Of a DNA stretch of 64,000 nt, positions 23,200-33,356 are shown piece by piece. Origin of the DNA: Bolinopsis microptera. Lineage: Eukaryota; Ctenophora; Tentaculata; Lobata; Bolinopsidae. Both the position numbers and the translations under genes were made by a program. The stretch lies in contig NC_087082.1 of the NCBI RefSeq assembly GCF_026151205.1, forward strand, positions 15,843,365 to 15,907,364, given 5' to 3'. The notes under the pieces are model-generated. The model had not been told where the DNA came from. It did not search any database and worked only from the letters and a program-made list of their open reading frames with translations. The number at the start of each line of letters is the position of its first letter. Position 1 is the first letter of the stretch.

Positions 23200-23660
23200 C
23201 TTTGTTATTTTCGGTTCGCGGGGCCGATTTCTGCACTTTTACACTGGGTCATCATTCATAATTTCTGGGATAGAGACGACTAAATCTTCATTTAAAGGAA
23301 CTTTGCTGTCTGACTTAACATCAATAGACACTTCTTGTTAAGGTTTTGTGAACACCTTCTTCACTAACATCATTGGATGTGACTTTATCACTCCCATTTT
23401 CTTACTTCTCTCCCCATACTTTTTAACGCTTACAGTTAGCATCACAGTTTTGTTGAACTGCACATTATTTGATGTTTACTGTTAAAAGTAATTGTTTATC
23501 ACTTGGTCCTCGCACACTGAGTTTATTGGTTCCTTCTCCCCATCTGGGAATGCTTCCACGATTGATTCGGCGCTACATCGCCTTAGTTCCTCGGTTAGTT
23601 CTAGTTTTTCTGCACAGTGCAGATATTTTTTGTAGTGCGTTTTCACCGGGCTGGCCAGTC
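23200..23660 (-). pseudogene. Decayed coding sequence downstream of BTB gene B
   Basis: Three protein-like stretches follow each other on the minus strand with stops or frame changes between them. They are KKYLHCAEKLELTEELRRCS with ESIVEAFPDGEKEPIN (23,500-23,640), TVMLTVSVKKYGERSKKMG (23,385-23,440), and QEVSIDVKSDSKVPLNEDLV (23,230-23,345). They read like one hydrophilic protein interrupted by at least two indels. No domain is recognised. It may be a lost C-terminal part of the BTB gene or a separate pseudogene. Confidence 0.4.
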
Positions 23661-23774
23661 ACCAGATCCTGCGATGCGTCCTTTTATAGTATTTTTCTTG
23701 CCAATTGTTTAATCTACAGAGATATCCATATTACCAGCATAACGTATCGTTTGTCCGTTTTTAAATCGTGTCTC

Positions 23775-23935
23775 CTTCATATTAAGCACACAGGCTTTCT
23801 TTCACATACCGTGTCGTATCATGCATTATCGCTCTCCTTCTTCAGAGACAGGCCTTTCTTTCAACATTCGAGTCGCATCATGCTTTATCGTCTCTCCTTC
23901 TCATAGACAGGCATTCTTTCCCAGGTAGAGTATAC
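23775..23935 (-). repeat. Tandem repeat overlapping the end of BTB gene B
   Basis: Three units of about 58-60 bp share CAGGC(C)TTTCTTTC and ATCATGC(A/T)TTATCG with CTCTCCTTCT on the plus strand. The first unit encodes the last residues and stop of gene B. The other two lie beyond the stop in shifted frames, so length changes here would alter the C terminus. Confidence 0.6.
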
Positions 23936-24038
23936 CACACACCAATATCTTTCTCTAACTCATTATCTGTTGTTATGAGCTGTACTGGTTCGTCTGGTAA
24001 CAGGGGGTAGTCTGTGTTACTTACAGGCTGTATCCAAC
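23878..24038 (-). CDS. BTB-BACK protein B, C-terminal exon
   Basis: The exon starts after TTATTTGCAG. Its phase (1) matches the donor at 24,210, giving a junction that reads KTGWIQPVSNTDYPLLP, then VQLITTDNELEKDIGVWYTL. It ends PGKECLSMRRRDDKA and a TGA at 23,878. The tail is short and has no Kelch or zinc-finger motif. Confidence 0.65.
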
Positions 24039-24209
24039 CTGCAAATAAAATAGTTACAATGAACAAATTAAGTGACACAACGTGTAACTGACAATTAAAT
24101 GGTTAACTCAAAATTAATAATATAACTAAGTTAGAGACATAAAATTTGGGTGAAAAGAAATATTTAAATGTTAGTTAGTGACTACTAATAGTAATAAAAT
24201 TCCATTTAC

Positions 24210-24972
24210 CTGTTTTAAACTCATCAGTTTGAATAGCAACGTGTCTACAACCCTCCTGAACATCTTCATCATCACTATCTTCAGAATCTCCAGCATATTG
24301 ACTGTCTACTAGCACCACATCAGAACCACCAGCTACCCCCTCACTCCTCAACTTGACCACCTTTTCTACCAACTCTTTTACTTTACCACTCTCAGATCCT
24401 CCCGACAGTTCAATCATCAGGTCTACTACTTCAACAAACTGGTCTGGATATCTTTGCTGAAAGAGTCTCATATCTACTTGTTCGAGTAAATACAACGAGT
24501 TCTCGTCAAATCCTGTGTACTTCAACACAAACGTGAGATGACTCACTAAGCAATCAAACAGAATGTTAAAATCTTTCCCTGCTATCTGAATTGACATGTC
24601 CATCTGACGTTTTGAAAGCTCAGCAAAGTCGGACATGTATTTCCGTAGAAATGCCCTTTTTCCTACATTCCTGGATGTCATATTTCTTACAAAAAGACCA
24701 ACAAACTTGCTCTGTTTCAAGTTGAAGTATGCACGACTGGCAATCTCACAGGCAAACAGAATCTCCTCATATGAATTGTTCTTAAAGTTTAGAACATTTG
24801 TTTTGAAGAAGTTAAGACTCGTCTTACTTAGCCAACTCACATCAAAAACATGAGCCATCTTGTTAACATCTTCGAAATTTACTTTATCCATGTTTTCAGC
24901 TTCACCAGAGTACATTGCATCCACAAAACAATGTACTGCTTCAACACTAAAGTCATCCACCTCAAGGGAAGA
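24210..24972 (-). CDS. BTB-BACK protein B, main exon
   Basis: This 763-nt exon is the exact-length sister of 773-1535, with the same acceptor and donor contexts. It encodes DDFSVEAVHCFVDAMYSGEA, VNFEDVNKMAHVFDVSWLSK, a BACK-like helical region (EEILFACEIASRAYFNLKQS) and an acidic C terminus ending QTDEFKTG. Changes relative to gene A cluster in the BTB-BACK linker and the acidic tail, while the helical core is almost identical. The family role is usually as a Cullin-3 adaptor or structural scaffold; the substrate cannot be guessed. Confidence 0.87.
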
Positions 24973-25124
24973 CTGAAATAAAGAACTGTAAGTTTAAATA
25001 AAGTTGCTTCTGTACAGATGTAGTGAATTACAAATACTGTAATGGAAACTTGTATTTTAAACAAATAACTTTATAAAACCTGCATTCTCATAACACTAAC
25101 AAACATCAAATTTTCTCTCAGTAC

Positions 25125-25297
25125 CTGACAAAGGTTGGTGGTCATATTTCCAATAACTGGACTGTTGAGGGACATTATGACCGAGTTTACCCTCAACACT
25201 GATCCATCTTTCAGATTCAGCACCAGGTTACCATGTACTGGGGAGTTTATCAATTCTCTACCAAAGTTGGCAGGAACTTTTACTTTGGGGATCATCA
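25125..25297 (-). CDS. BTB-BACK protein B, N-terminal BTB exon
   Basis: The exon encodes PANFGRELINSP, GNLVLNLKDGSVLRVNSVIM and SLNSPVIGNMTTNLCQ before the donor GTACTG. An acceptor-like CTTAG directly precedes TGATG, as in gene A, so an upstream exon may exist. The protein visible from this ATG is about 365 residues. Confidence 0.77.
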
Positions 25298-25383
25298 CTA
25301 AGATTGTTGTATGGGATAGAATTGACTATTTTGTAACATACCTACAATGATCGTAAAATTGACAAGTTACTAATTCTGATAAG

Positions 25384-25696
25384 CTTCAACAGAAATATAA
25401 TAACTAATTGGGCTTTAGATTACCAATTGGAGCTAATAGGCGCTAATATAGATTGTAAGATCAGCTCTAGAGTGCAAAACAGTACAAAGCAAAAATGTAT
25501 ATTGTATACCCTGACAAGACCCCAACATTGGCATGACTTTCAAAAAGTGATTCTACAACAATCTGAAACGAATGGTTCTCAATACTACTTTAGTGGACAG
25601 TTCTCTCAAGAAGTTAAGCAAATGTTAGATAGTACTGACCATATAATTAGCATCATCTCTTACAAACTCCACGGAATAAACTGGGAGAGAAGATGA
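25384..25696 (+). CDS. Unrecognised short ORF with protein-like composition
   Basis: The frame encodes LELIGANIDCKISSRVQNST, QKCILYTLTRPQHWHDFQK, YYFSGQFSQEVKQMLDSTDH and IISYKLHGINWERR before a stop. Upstream the frame closes at a TAA near 25,405. It may be part of a transposable-element protein or a relic exon. No family is recognised. Confidence 0.3.
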
Positions 25697-25930
25697 GCTT
25701 TTGAGGGCCAGGAAAATAAAACAAACAGAGACAAAGGAGATGGCGTCAACCAGGAATAGACAAATGTGCTCCGGGAGGTTCAACATCCTGAATTATAGGT
25801 AAACCGGTAAATTAATTTCTCAACGAGTCATATACTGCGGACTGCGGAGTGATGTACTAAAACAATGGTGATCTACTTAAACAATGGTTAATTACATAAA
25901 TGATTAATAATTATAGATGATTTTAAAATT

Positions 25931-26655
25931 CTATATATCCCGTGGTTTTACACTTCAATACAGACAAAGTTCCAGACAACCGGAAAAATGTGTTATTGAT
26001 CTTGACTATGCTGATGACATCGCAGGAATGGATGACACTGTTGAAGGACTGCAAGAAACCACGGACAATATTGCGAAATAATGTGGGCTTGGGGGTTTAA
26101 AGATGAACGCAAAGAAAACAGTGATCATGGTCAGATACATCACAGCACCCACTCCCAGAGAATAGGACCATAGATATAACTGTCGATGGAAACTCTGCAA
26201 AACAGGTCACTCAATTCACTTATTTGGATGCCAAAATTACATCAGATGGCAAGATTGATAAAGAAATAAGTGTCAGGATTGGAAAAGCAACCGGAGCTTT
26301 TAACCAACTCAACAACATTTGGAAGAATAAGAACATAAGCATTAACAACAAAGTGCGAATCTACATCGCAGCTGTTCTTACCATTCTGACCTATGGATGT
26401 GAGATATGGAACACGACTCAAGTGCAGACAAGAAGATTGGAGTCTTTCCATCAGTACTGCTTAAGAAGAATCCTGAGAGTGAGGTGGTTCCATCGAGTAA
26501 GTAATGAGGATGTTTTAAGAAGGGCATCAATAACTGCCCTTGCTGACATAATAACAACAAAACGGCTGCGTTGGTTTGGACGTGTGCGCGGCGTACTGTA
26601 TATGTGGTTGAAATTGAAATTTGAATTTATTTATGAATATAACATTATGTATTGA
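25931..26655 (+). mobile_element. LINE reverse-transcriptase fragment, decayed
   Basis: The catalytic box region DYADDIAGMDDTVEGLQE is present near 26,000. After a frameshift an open frame (26,224-26,655) encodes ITSDGKIDKEISVRIGKATG, VLTILTYGCEIWN and RLESFHQYCLRRILRVRW. These are the standard thumb and C-terminal region of LINE RTs. Both ends are missing. Confidence 0.8.
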
Positions 26656-26689
26656 TTGTTTTGTGGTAAATACAAATTTTTCTTTCCTA

Positions 26690-27370
26690 AAAATGTTTCT
26701 TTCCTTTCCACATTAGAAACTTACGTATCTCGTCAATATGGTGCTGGTATCGGAGGGCCTTTGCCTCCTCTAGCTGCAAGATGAGCCCTTGCATAAATGG
26801 GTCACTTGTAAGTGCTTTTATTATATATTTTATAGTGACCATCTTGTAGGATATCTCCAGGGGTGGAATCCAAAGCGCAACAGAGGTCAAATCTTTGGGA
26901 GGATGGTGAGTGGCCCCGCTTATCTTCAAGAGGACCCTGGCATAAAAGTCTTTGAAAGTATCGAGTTTATCTTTTAGCCATATAGGAGCAGCATATAGAA
27001 GTTTTGTAAGTACCACTGTTCTGAAGAGCATTCTGAGTGAGCTTGCATTCAGACCTCTGTTGCAGGTGGAGTTTTGGGTTATCATGTGCATTGTGCCAGG
27101 CAAACCATCATTGCTTGAGTTTGAAATTTGCGTGACCCTTGAATGCAAGCTTGTTGTCGATTGTTAATCCGAGAACAGTTGATTGATATGTATAGGTTAT
27201 GGGTCTGTTGCCAATAGAAGAGATTCCGTTCGGTCGTTATTTCGGTTTTCACTCCTTTGCTGTGTTTCCAATCCTCTGTGTAGTTGTCTACCTGCTTGAG
27301 AATGGCTTCTTTTAGATTTTTTGTAGCTTTACAGGAGAATTTGTACTCTCGATCTGCGTCATAGTTTCGT
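26690..27370 (-). mobile_element. LINE reverse-transcriptase C-terminal fragment, minus strand
   Basis: The open frame 27,148-26,687 encodes LRMLFRTVVLTKLLYAAPIW and DFYARVLLKISGATHHPPKD, typical of the RT C-terminal region of non-LTR elements. Upstream pieces in other frames (LKQVDNYTEDWKHSKGVKTE) extend it to about 27,370. It is a different family from the LINE at 29-33 kb. Confidence 0.7.
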
Positions 27371-27399
27371 CGGCACTATACCGAAAAAACCAGTCACAT

Positions 27400-27760
27400 A
27401 TCTCAAACGGTTTTTTAGATTCCCACATACGAACTCACGCACAAACCCACACACTTTGTGGGATTATTAGAATGGGTATATTTTCATTGTTTATAGTTCA
27501 AAAATATTGGTAGCAATGTGCAATGGATCATTTTTGTGACCTATGTATCGAAATAATTGATATAGTTCATAGTTAGAAAAACGCAATTTAAATAAATGTA
27601 TTAGTAGCAATGGATCATTTTCGTTACCTATGTATCGTGCTCTGCTAATTAAATTGCAATATTTGATTTGATCGTGCCAATTGCATCACTTGACATAATC
27701 AGAAAAACGCAATTTAAATAAAGGCAAAACACAATTTTGATATTTATCACCAATTTAGTA
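27400..27760. other. AT-rich interval with a diverged direct repeat
   Basis: Two related segments contain AATGGATCATTTT and CCTATGTATCG followed by AACGCAATTTAAATAAA (around 27,515-27,597 and 27,605-27,725). No coding sequence. Confidence 0.5.
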
Positions 27761-27857
27761 AAACAAGTTCACCTAACCATGTGCTTTCGCGCCCGCGCGG
27801 CGTCGGATATGAGGACACAAGCGCAGAAAATTTTGGCAACCAATATACGGGAATTAT

Positions 27858-28215
27858 GGGTTGATTCACGATGTCAATCCTTCGCAGCTCGGTGAGGCAC
27901 AGTGGTGCATCCCGCCGGTCTACCGAAGTGGTTGCGAGAAGCATTATTTGATGCGCGCGCGACCCAGTAGTGCATCGCGCTACAAATATATGGGTGCCAA
28001 AATCGGTGAGTGGGTTGATGGCTAGAGCCTTTTTACCGCCGGGAGGCGGGCGCGCGCTACTGCAAGCGCATGAAGGGCTCTGGATAGAGCAATAAAATGA
28101 GTTGTAGTGCGATGCGTTACTGTGCCGCGCCGCGCACTCAATGAGGCTTCTCACAGCGCTTCTCACAGCGCTACTGTGCTGCGCCGAGCTGCCATGAATT
28201 GACATCGTCAATTAA
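27858..28215. repeat. R3 inverted pair with an R4 fragment between
   Basis: An R3 copy in plus orientation (27,858-27,988) and one in minus orientation (28,096-28,215) face each other. Their outer ends carry GATGTCAATCCTTCGCAGCT and TTGACATCGTCAATTA respectively. Between them lies an R4-like piece with GCGCGCGCTACTGCAAGCGC and TGGATAGAGCA. The facing arrangement looks like a composite element. Confidence 0.65.
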
Positions 28216-28374
28216 TAAAATGAGTTCTAAAGAAACTACTAATTGAAATGTTATCATTTAAATTAGGAAAATAAATTTAGTTATAACATGATCGAGACAG
28301 TTTTTAGATTTGAGTTATCCCAAACAAAATTATTTTGGGCCACAATCATAAAGTTTGCAGCTTAAATGGCCCGA

Positions 28375-28895
28375 TGGCAAGTGCCACAAAGTAGCGCGCG
28401 CTGGGCCAGACCATTAACAATGGTCATTGGAAATGCACAACTACTTTTACAGTAATACGCTTATCCCTGCCAATAAGTTTTGCTAGCGGTAAAAGCCGGA
28501 GCCGATAGTTCTTGTATCACGTTGCGACCCCCACGGTCGTTTCACGATACAGGGGGGTCATACAACGTATGACAAGTTCAGGGTCGGCTAGAAAACGTGT
28601 TGAAAAATTCACATGACAGTTGAGTGTAAAGTAATTTATTATATCGTTTAATTTAATGGGTGATACTCTTTAAATATTTGTTTCACAACTTGCTCTAACC
28701 AGAGCCCTCTGATTTCGCTTGCAGTAGCGCGCGACCGCCGAAGGCGGCAAAGATTGAAGATATATTCTACTTGTGAAACAAGCGCGTCATGCAGTACGCG
28801 CATACACATTACATGGCTTGATTGTTGATGGCTATGTGAATTTCACAACCGTCGACGAGTCCAACTCGGCGCGCGTCTTTGTAGATTATAAACCG
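28375..28895 (-). repeat. R4 and R1 composite, minus orientation
   Basis: The stretch is the reverse-complement counterpart of parts of 55,280-55,690. ACCATTAACAATGGTCA near 28,409 complements the segment at about 55,432. GCTTGCAGTAGCGCGCGACC at 28,719 complements the R4 core. An R1 body with GTCGACGAGTCCAACTCGGC is at 28,851. The R1 hairpin here has lost pairing (GTAGATT facing AACCGAC). Confidence 0.65.
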
Positions 28896-29039
28896 ACAAC
28901 ATATCATGGGATCATGCGACAGGCTGAGCGCCGCCCAGTTATAAGCTTTATTTTCACGTTGGATATTATTACCTATATGCTTTTTAAAAAACATGAACAA
29001 TAAAACTACTGCAATATACAATTATGTACAAATGTATTA

Positions 29040-30080
29040 GGAGTGCTTCCGGACTCGTTTGTGGTTTGGTTTACAATTACATTTTTTCTTTCCCATTTCC
29101 GTAAGTCTTCCAATGGTTGTGTGAAGCGCAGGTGGCCCAAAGCGTCACCGCTGGATAAAGACCCTGGATCTGCCTGCAGCAGCCAGAACCTCGAAAAAGG
29201 GCTACCCCGTTGGTGCCCTTTTCCAGTACCACATCGAACAGCAAGATGAAGCCTCTCCACAACAAGTCCTATCCTGCTACCTCCTCGTGGTGAAGACTGG
29301 AAACTGGATGAACAGTGGTGATCTCCAGGCTAAGGGCAGCGAAGGGCGACGGGAGGCTCACTGACCCCCGCGGTTTTCAATTATTGAATCACATAATTGT
29401 CTCCTAACTCTAAACCTCAAGAGAAGAGAGGTGCAGAGAATCAGTGACTCCCCCGGCTGTGGAGTGAACAGTAGCTAAAGAGGTATTGGCCGTTTGCCTC
29501 TGACCTTGTTTCTATGACCCAGGTAAACTGGACCACGCTCTGGTAACAGGATCGGCCCCCCATGCCTGGGGTAACGAGGTAGTCAGGGGGAAGGTTAGCC
29601 CCCGTAAAAGTGGAGCCTTGGCTCACACTCTAATCTCCCTAAGCTTTGGGACAAAAGCGTATAGTCATTTATTGGAATTGGTGAAGAAAGAAGAAATAAT
29701 ACAACGACAGGACATCATCACAAAACCCACTCTTACTGATTAGTAGCAACAAGTGTTCTAGCGGAAGTTGTTACTCACGTGGCCAAGATGGATAAGTCAT
29801 TTAACGCTCAAGTGGCGCCCGGCGTTAAGTAGGTGTCTCACTTTGCCTGATGTGCAGGGGACTGCGCATGAGACACCAGCCATTGAAAAGTTTGATGATG
29901 TCTTATAATAACACTAGGGTTAATATAAGTCCCTACCACTGATTTAGATGTCGGAGGGGACCGGATTGATGACTCTCTCACCCTAAAACTCCCTAGGAGA
30001 GGGGTGACAGATGATATGCCGGCTCCTTCACCCGCGGCACAAAAAATAACATAAAACAACAAAAAAAGGATGGGGATGCA
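29040..30080 (+). mobile_element. 5' untranslated region of the LINE at 30-33 kb
   Basis: This non-AT-rich leader precedes the endonuclease ORF. It includes a dyad-rich block (TCAGGGGGAAGGTTAGCCCC followed by CGTAAAAGTGGAGCC). No long plus-strand ORF is present. The 5' boundary is not marked by a recognisable duplication, so the start at 29,040 is approximate. Confidence 0.5.
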
Positions 30081-31466
30081 TTGGTTTCTTGTAGTGAGGT
30101 AGCTCTGGTAGGGACATTTAATGTCCGAACTGCTAGAGAAGGTTACAAGCGCCTTGAACTCGTGACTCAGTTTCTGGAGAGTGGCATGGAGATCCTTGGG
30201 ATCCAAGAACATAGAATTGTCCACCAGGAGCCGATCAAGATCGAAAAGTTCAAGGAGGGGGTTAGCTTGGTAACTGTTTCAGCATGGAGGAATGGAGCAG
30301 GAGCAGCCACTGGTGGAGTGGGCTTTCTGCTGACTAGAAGAGCATACAGCGCAATCAGCCTCATTAAACCCTATGGCTCAAGGGTGCTGACTATCTCTTT
30401 CAACGGAAATCCCAGACTCACAACTATAACAGCCTATAGTCCTACCGAGGCAGCACTAGTTGAAGAAGCGGAGAATTTCCATAACACCCTTAGACAGGCT
30501 ATGAATGATGTGCCAGCGCACCACCTGCTGATCACAGAGGGAGATATGAACGCCCGGCTTGGAAAGGAGAGTGAAGAAGATTCCCGTTGGTACTTTCATA
30601 CTCGTACCAATCGGAATGGAGAGCTACTGAGAGACACTGCCCTGGAGTGCGATATGGAAATTACCAATATCCGCTTCAGAAAGAAGGTCAACAAGAGGTG
30701 GACCTTCTTATCCGATGGGACACTTAACAAAGGTCAGATTGACTATATCCTCATACGGCGGAAGTGGAAAAACTCATTAAAGAACACTGAAGTTTACAAC
30801 ACTTTTCAGTCGTTGGGATCTGATCACAGAGTTGTAGTGTGTAAGATCAAAGTTAGCTTTAGGAAAGGACACAGGCCTCCGAAAAAAGTTAACTATGATT
30901 ATAGTGCCCTGAAGTCGGATGGTGAGCTTCAAAAAAAGTATGCAATTGAAGTTCGGAATAGATTCTCTGGCCTGGTGGAGGAGGATGATGGGGCCACTGA
31001 AAGCTACGGGAAGCTTATGGTTGCTATTGAGGCGGCAAACAAGAGCCTTCTGCCAAAGAAGACTCGACAAAAGCAGATTGACCCCTCAAGTGACCCAAGA
31101 GTGGACAGTGCAAGGAGGGGACTGTTCTTGGCCAAGGACCAATACCATCAGGAGCCTTGTGAGGAGAAGAGAGAGGAAGTCGCCACTAAAAAGGATTTGT
31201 TAAAGGCCTGCTACAAAGAGGTAGAGGAGGAGATCCTGAAAGGTAAGATCAGGAAAGTTGAGGATACTGCTGATCGTTGTAAGAACAAGGAAAGCTGGAA
31301 GCTTGTCAACGATATTTCAGGGAGGACAAATCCCAGCTGTGGACTCGTGGAAGGGGGCAGCTCAACAGAACGTCTTGAGAACTGGAGGAAGCACTTCTCT
31401 GGGTTACTTGGACAGCCACCCACAGTCCCTGACAATAGTATTCCGATCAGGAATATACACGTTTAG
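30081..31466 (+). CDS. LINE apurinic-type endonuclease half of the ORF2 polyprotein
   Basis: A 461-residue frame starts inside the endonuclease. Motifs in order: VGTFNVRTAREGY (Asn), ILGIQEHRIVH (catalytic Glu), ITAYSPTEA, EGDMNARLG (Asp/Asn pair) and LGSDHRVVVCK (Ser-Asp-His). A lysine-rich linker follows (LPKKTRQKQIDPS), then the region leading to RT. The endonuclease nicks target DNA for target-primed reverse transcription. The frame ends at a TAG at 31,464 and the RT frame resumes about 5 bases later, so one frameshift divides what is normally one protein. Confidence 0.88.
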   Translation: MVSCSEVALVGTFNVRTAREGYKRLELVTQFLESGMEILGIQEHRIVHQEPIKIEKFKEGVSLVTVSAWRNGAGAATGGVGFLLTRRAYSAISLIKPYGSRVLTISFNGNPRLTTITAYSPTEAALVEEAENFHNTLRQAMNDVPAHHLLITEGDMNARLGKESEEDSRWYFHTRTNRNGELLRDTALECDMEITNIRFRKKVNKRWTFLSDGTLNKGQIDYILIRRKWKNSLKNTEVYNTFQSLGSDHRVVVCKIKVSFRKGHRPPKKVNYDYSALKSDGELQKKYAIEVRNRFSGLVEEDDGATESYGKLMVAIEAANKSLLPKKTRQKQIDPSSDPRVDSARRGLFLAKDQYHQEPCEEKREEVATKKDLLKACYKEVEEEILKGKIRKVEDTADRCKNKESWKLVNDISGRTNPSCGLVEGGSSTERLENWRKHFSGLLGQPPTVPDNSIPIRNIHV

Positions 31467-31471
31467 TTTAA

Positions 31472-33016
31472 TTCCACCCTCCACTGAATATAGAGGATGG
31501 CCCGTTCACCATTGAGGAACTACGTCTTGCCAAAAAGCAGATAGTAGAAGGCAAAGCTTATGGCGATGATGGTATCTCACCTGAAGTGATGAAGAGGGTG
31601 GACATCGATGACGTCATCCTGAAGTTCTGCAACGATGCATTATGTGATGGTCTCATGCCCGATCAATGGAAGCTCAGTAATATTGTTCCTGTGCCAAAGA
31701 AAGGGGACCTCACTAAGACCGACAACTACAGAGGAATATCTCTGACATCGATAGTCAGTAAAACTCTGAACAAAATGTTGCTGAACAGGATGAAGCCAAG
31801 TCTTGAGGAAGTTTTAAGGGACAACCAGAATGGCTTTAGACCTGGGCGCTCTACAACATCGCACATCCTTGCTCTACGAAGAATTATGGAGGGTGCTAGA
31901 GCCAAAAATCTTAAGGCCACCATGGTTTTCATTGATTTCAAAAAGGCGTTCGATAGTGTGCATAGAGGTTTGCTCATGAAGATATTAAAAGCATATGGCA
32001 TATCAGAAGCCATAGTGCGGCTCATTGAGGGTATCTATACGAGCACAAAGGCTAAAGTAGTTACAGCCGATGGTATAACAGAAATTTTTGATATCCTGGC
32101 TGGAGTACTGCAAGGAGACACTCTTGCCCCGTACTTGTTCATTATCGTGATTGACTATATCATGACAGTGACTATAGACGATGATGACTCGGACTCTGGG
32201 TTTACTCTCAGGCCTGCACGGAGTAGAAGGATTGGTGCCGAGAAGATCGCAGACGTCGAGTTTGCAGATGATGTTGCCCTTATCACTGATACCATTGAAG
32301 GGGCAAAACTACTCCTGGACAGGCTTGAGAAAGCAGCACTGAGTGTTGGGCTAGCCATGAACGGCTCTAAAACTAAGTTCAGGACTCTGAACATGACAGA
32401 GGAGGCGAGTAGTCTTAATAGCTGTTCTGGAAACAAGCTGGAAAAGGTGACAGACTTTGTTTACCTTGGAGCTTGGATAGCAACAACAGAGAGGGACCTG
32501 CGGGTCAGAAAAGCTAAGGCTTGGGCAGCCTGCCACAAGCTAAAGAAGATGTGGAAGTCTGACCTTAGAAGAGGACTAAAGATCCGTCTATTTGTTGCTA
32601 CTGTGGAGTCAATACTTCTTTATGGTTCTGAAACGTGGACGTTGACAGAGCAATTGAAGAAACACATTGATGGCTGCTACACTAGAATGCTAAGGATGGC
32701 ACTTAATGTGGATTGGAAGCAGCGAAAAACCAACAAAGAAGTCTATGGCAACCTACCGAGAGCAACCATGAAGATCCAAGAGCGCAGGATGCGACTAGCA
32801 GGCCATATCCACCGGCAGCCAGAACTAGTCGCAAACCGCTTGCTACTCTGGGAACCAACTCATGGGGTGCGGAGTAGGGGGAGACCAGCCATGACCTATG
32901 TTGATAGCCTACGAGCTGACACGGGTCTCAACGACACTGGAGAAATGGGCGGACTTATGGCGGATAGAGTTTTATGGAGACAGCGCATCAATACTCGGAC
33001 GCTGAAGCCGCCTTAA
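31472..33016 (+). CDS. LINE reverse transcriptase half of the ORF2 polyprotein
   Basis: The frame is open from 31,472 with EDGPFTIEELRLAKKQIVEG before its first ATG at 31,586. RT motifs: GISLTSIVSK, NQNGFRPGRSTTSHILA, VFIDFKKAFDSV (first catalytic Asp), GVLQGDTLAPYLF and FADDVALITD (catalytic Asp pair). The C terminus has RRMRLAGHIHRQPE and LLLWEPTHGVRSRGRPAMTY. This style is common in RTE-like LINEs of marine invertebrates; the exact clade is inferred. The body is intact apart from the break with the endonuclease half. Confidence 0.9.
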   Translation, partial: FHPPLNIEDGPFTIEELRLAKKQIVEGKAYGDDGISPEVMKRVDIDDVILKFCNDALCDGLMPDQWKLSNIVPVPKKGDLTKTDNYRGISLTSIVSKTLNKMLLNRMKPSLEEVLRDNQNGFRPGRSTTSHILALRRIMEGARAKNLKATMVFIDFKKAFDSVHRGLLMKILKAYGISEAIVRLIEGIYTSTKAKVVTADGITEIFDILAGVLQGDTLAPYLFIIVIDYIMTVTIDDDDSDSGFTLRPARSRRIGAEKIADVEFADDVALITDTIEGAKLLLDRLEKAALSVGLAMNGSKTKFRTLNMTEEASSLNSCSGNKLEKVTDFVYLGAWIATTERDLRVRKAKAWAACHKLKKMWKSDLRRGLKIRLFVATVESILLYGSETWTLTEQLKKHIDGCYTRMLRMALNVDWKQRKTNKEVYGNLPRATMKIQERRMRLAGHIHRQPELVANRLLLWEPTHGVRSRGRPAMTYVDSLRADTGLNDTGEMGGLMADRVLWRQRINTRTLKPP

Positions 33017-33115
33017 GTCAAGTCATTTCCGTACAATTTAATTGTTATCTCCTGATCCTCTGTGTTATTCAGTTTTACTAGCACAATGAACAAACGACCA
33101 CGTACTTCCGGAGAT

Positions 33116-33300
33116 TTATCCCAGCCAATAGGGTTTCCTGTGTATTTTCTGAGTCGCCCATGATCGCAGAATCGCTCCTGTATTGGCTGACGCGGAGATA
33201 GTTGTAAGTTTATAACTTACCAGGACGTGCGCCGAGTTGGACTCGTCGACGGTCCTAACATTTGAAACAAATATTTTACGAGTATCACCCGTTAAGGAGA
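33116..33300 (-). repeat. R1 cassette, minus orientation, with flanking R2 piece
   Basis: GGACGTGCGCCGAGTTGGAC begins at 33,223 and the cassette ends at ACGAGTATCACCCGTTAA (33,278-33,295). Its hairpin is GTAAGTTTATAACTTAC, where both strands changed relative to the usual GTAGGTT/AACCTAC, so pairing is kept. Confidence 0.7.
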
Positions 33301-33356
33301 TAGCGATGGCATGTGCAGCAGTGTTTTTAGCATCTGCTGCATCACGCATATAGTTG

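Noticed and set aside
23469-23906. 145-codon plus-strand ORF
   Set aside because: It is antisense to the decayed coding stretch and to the tandem repeat at the end of BTB gene B; the minus-strand reading is more protein-like.
27747-28211. 154-codon minus ORF
   Set aside because: It translates GC-rich R3 and R4 repeats and has no independent support.
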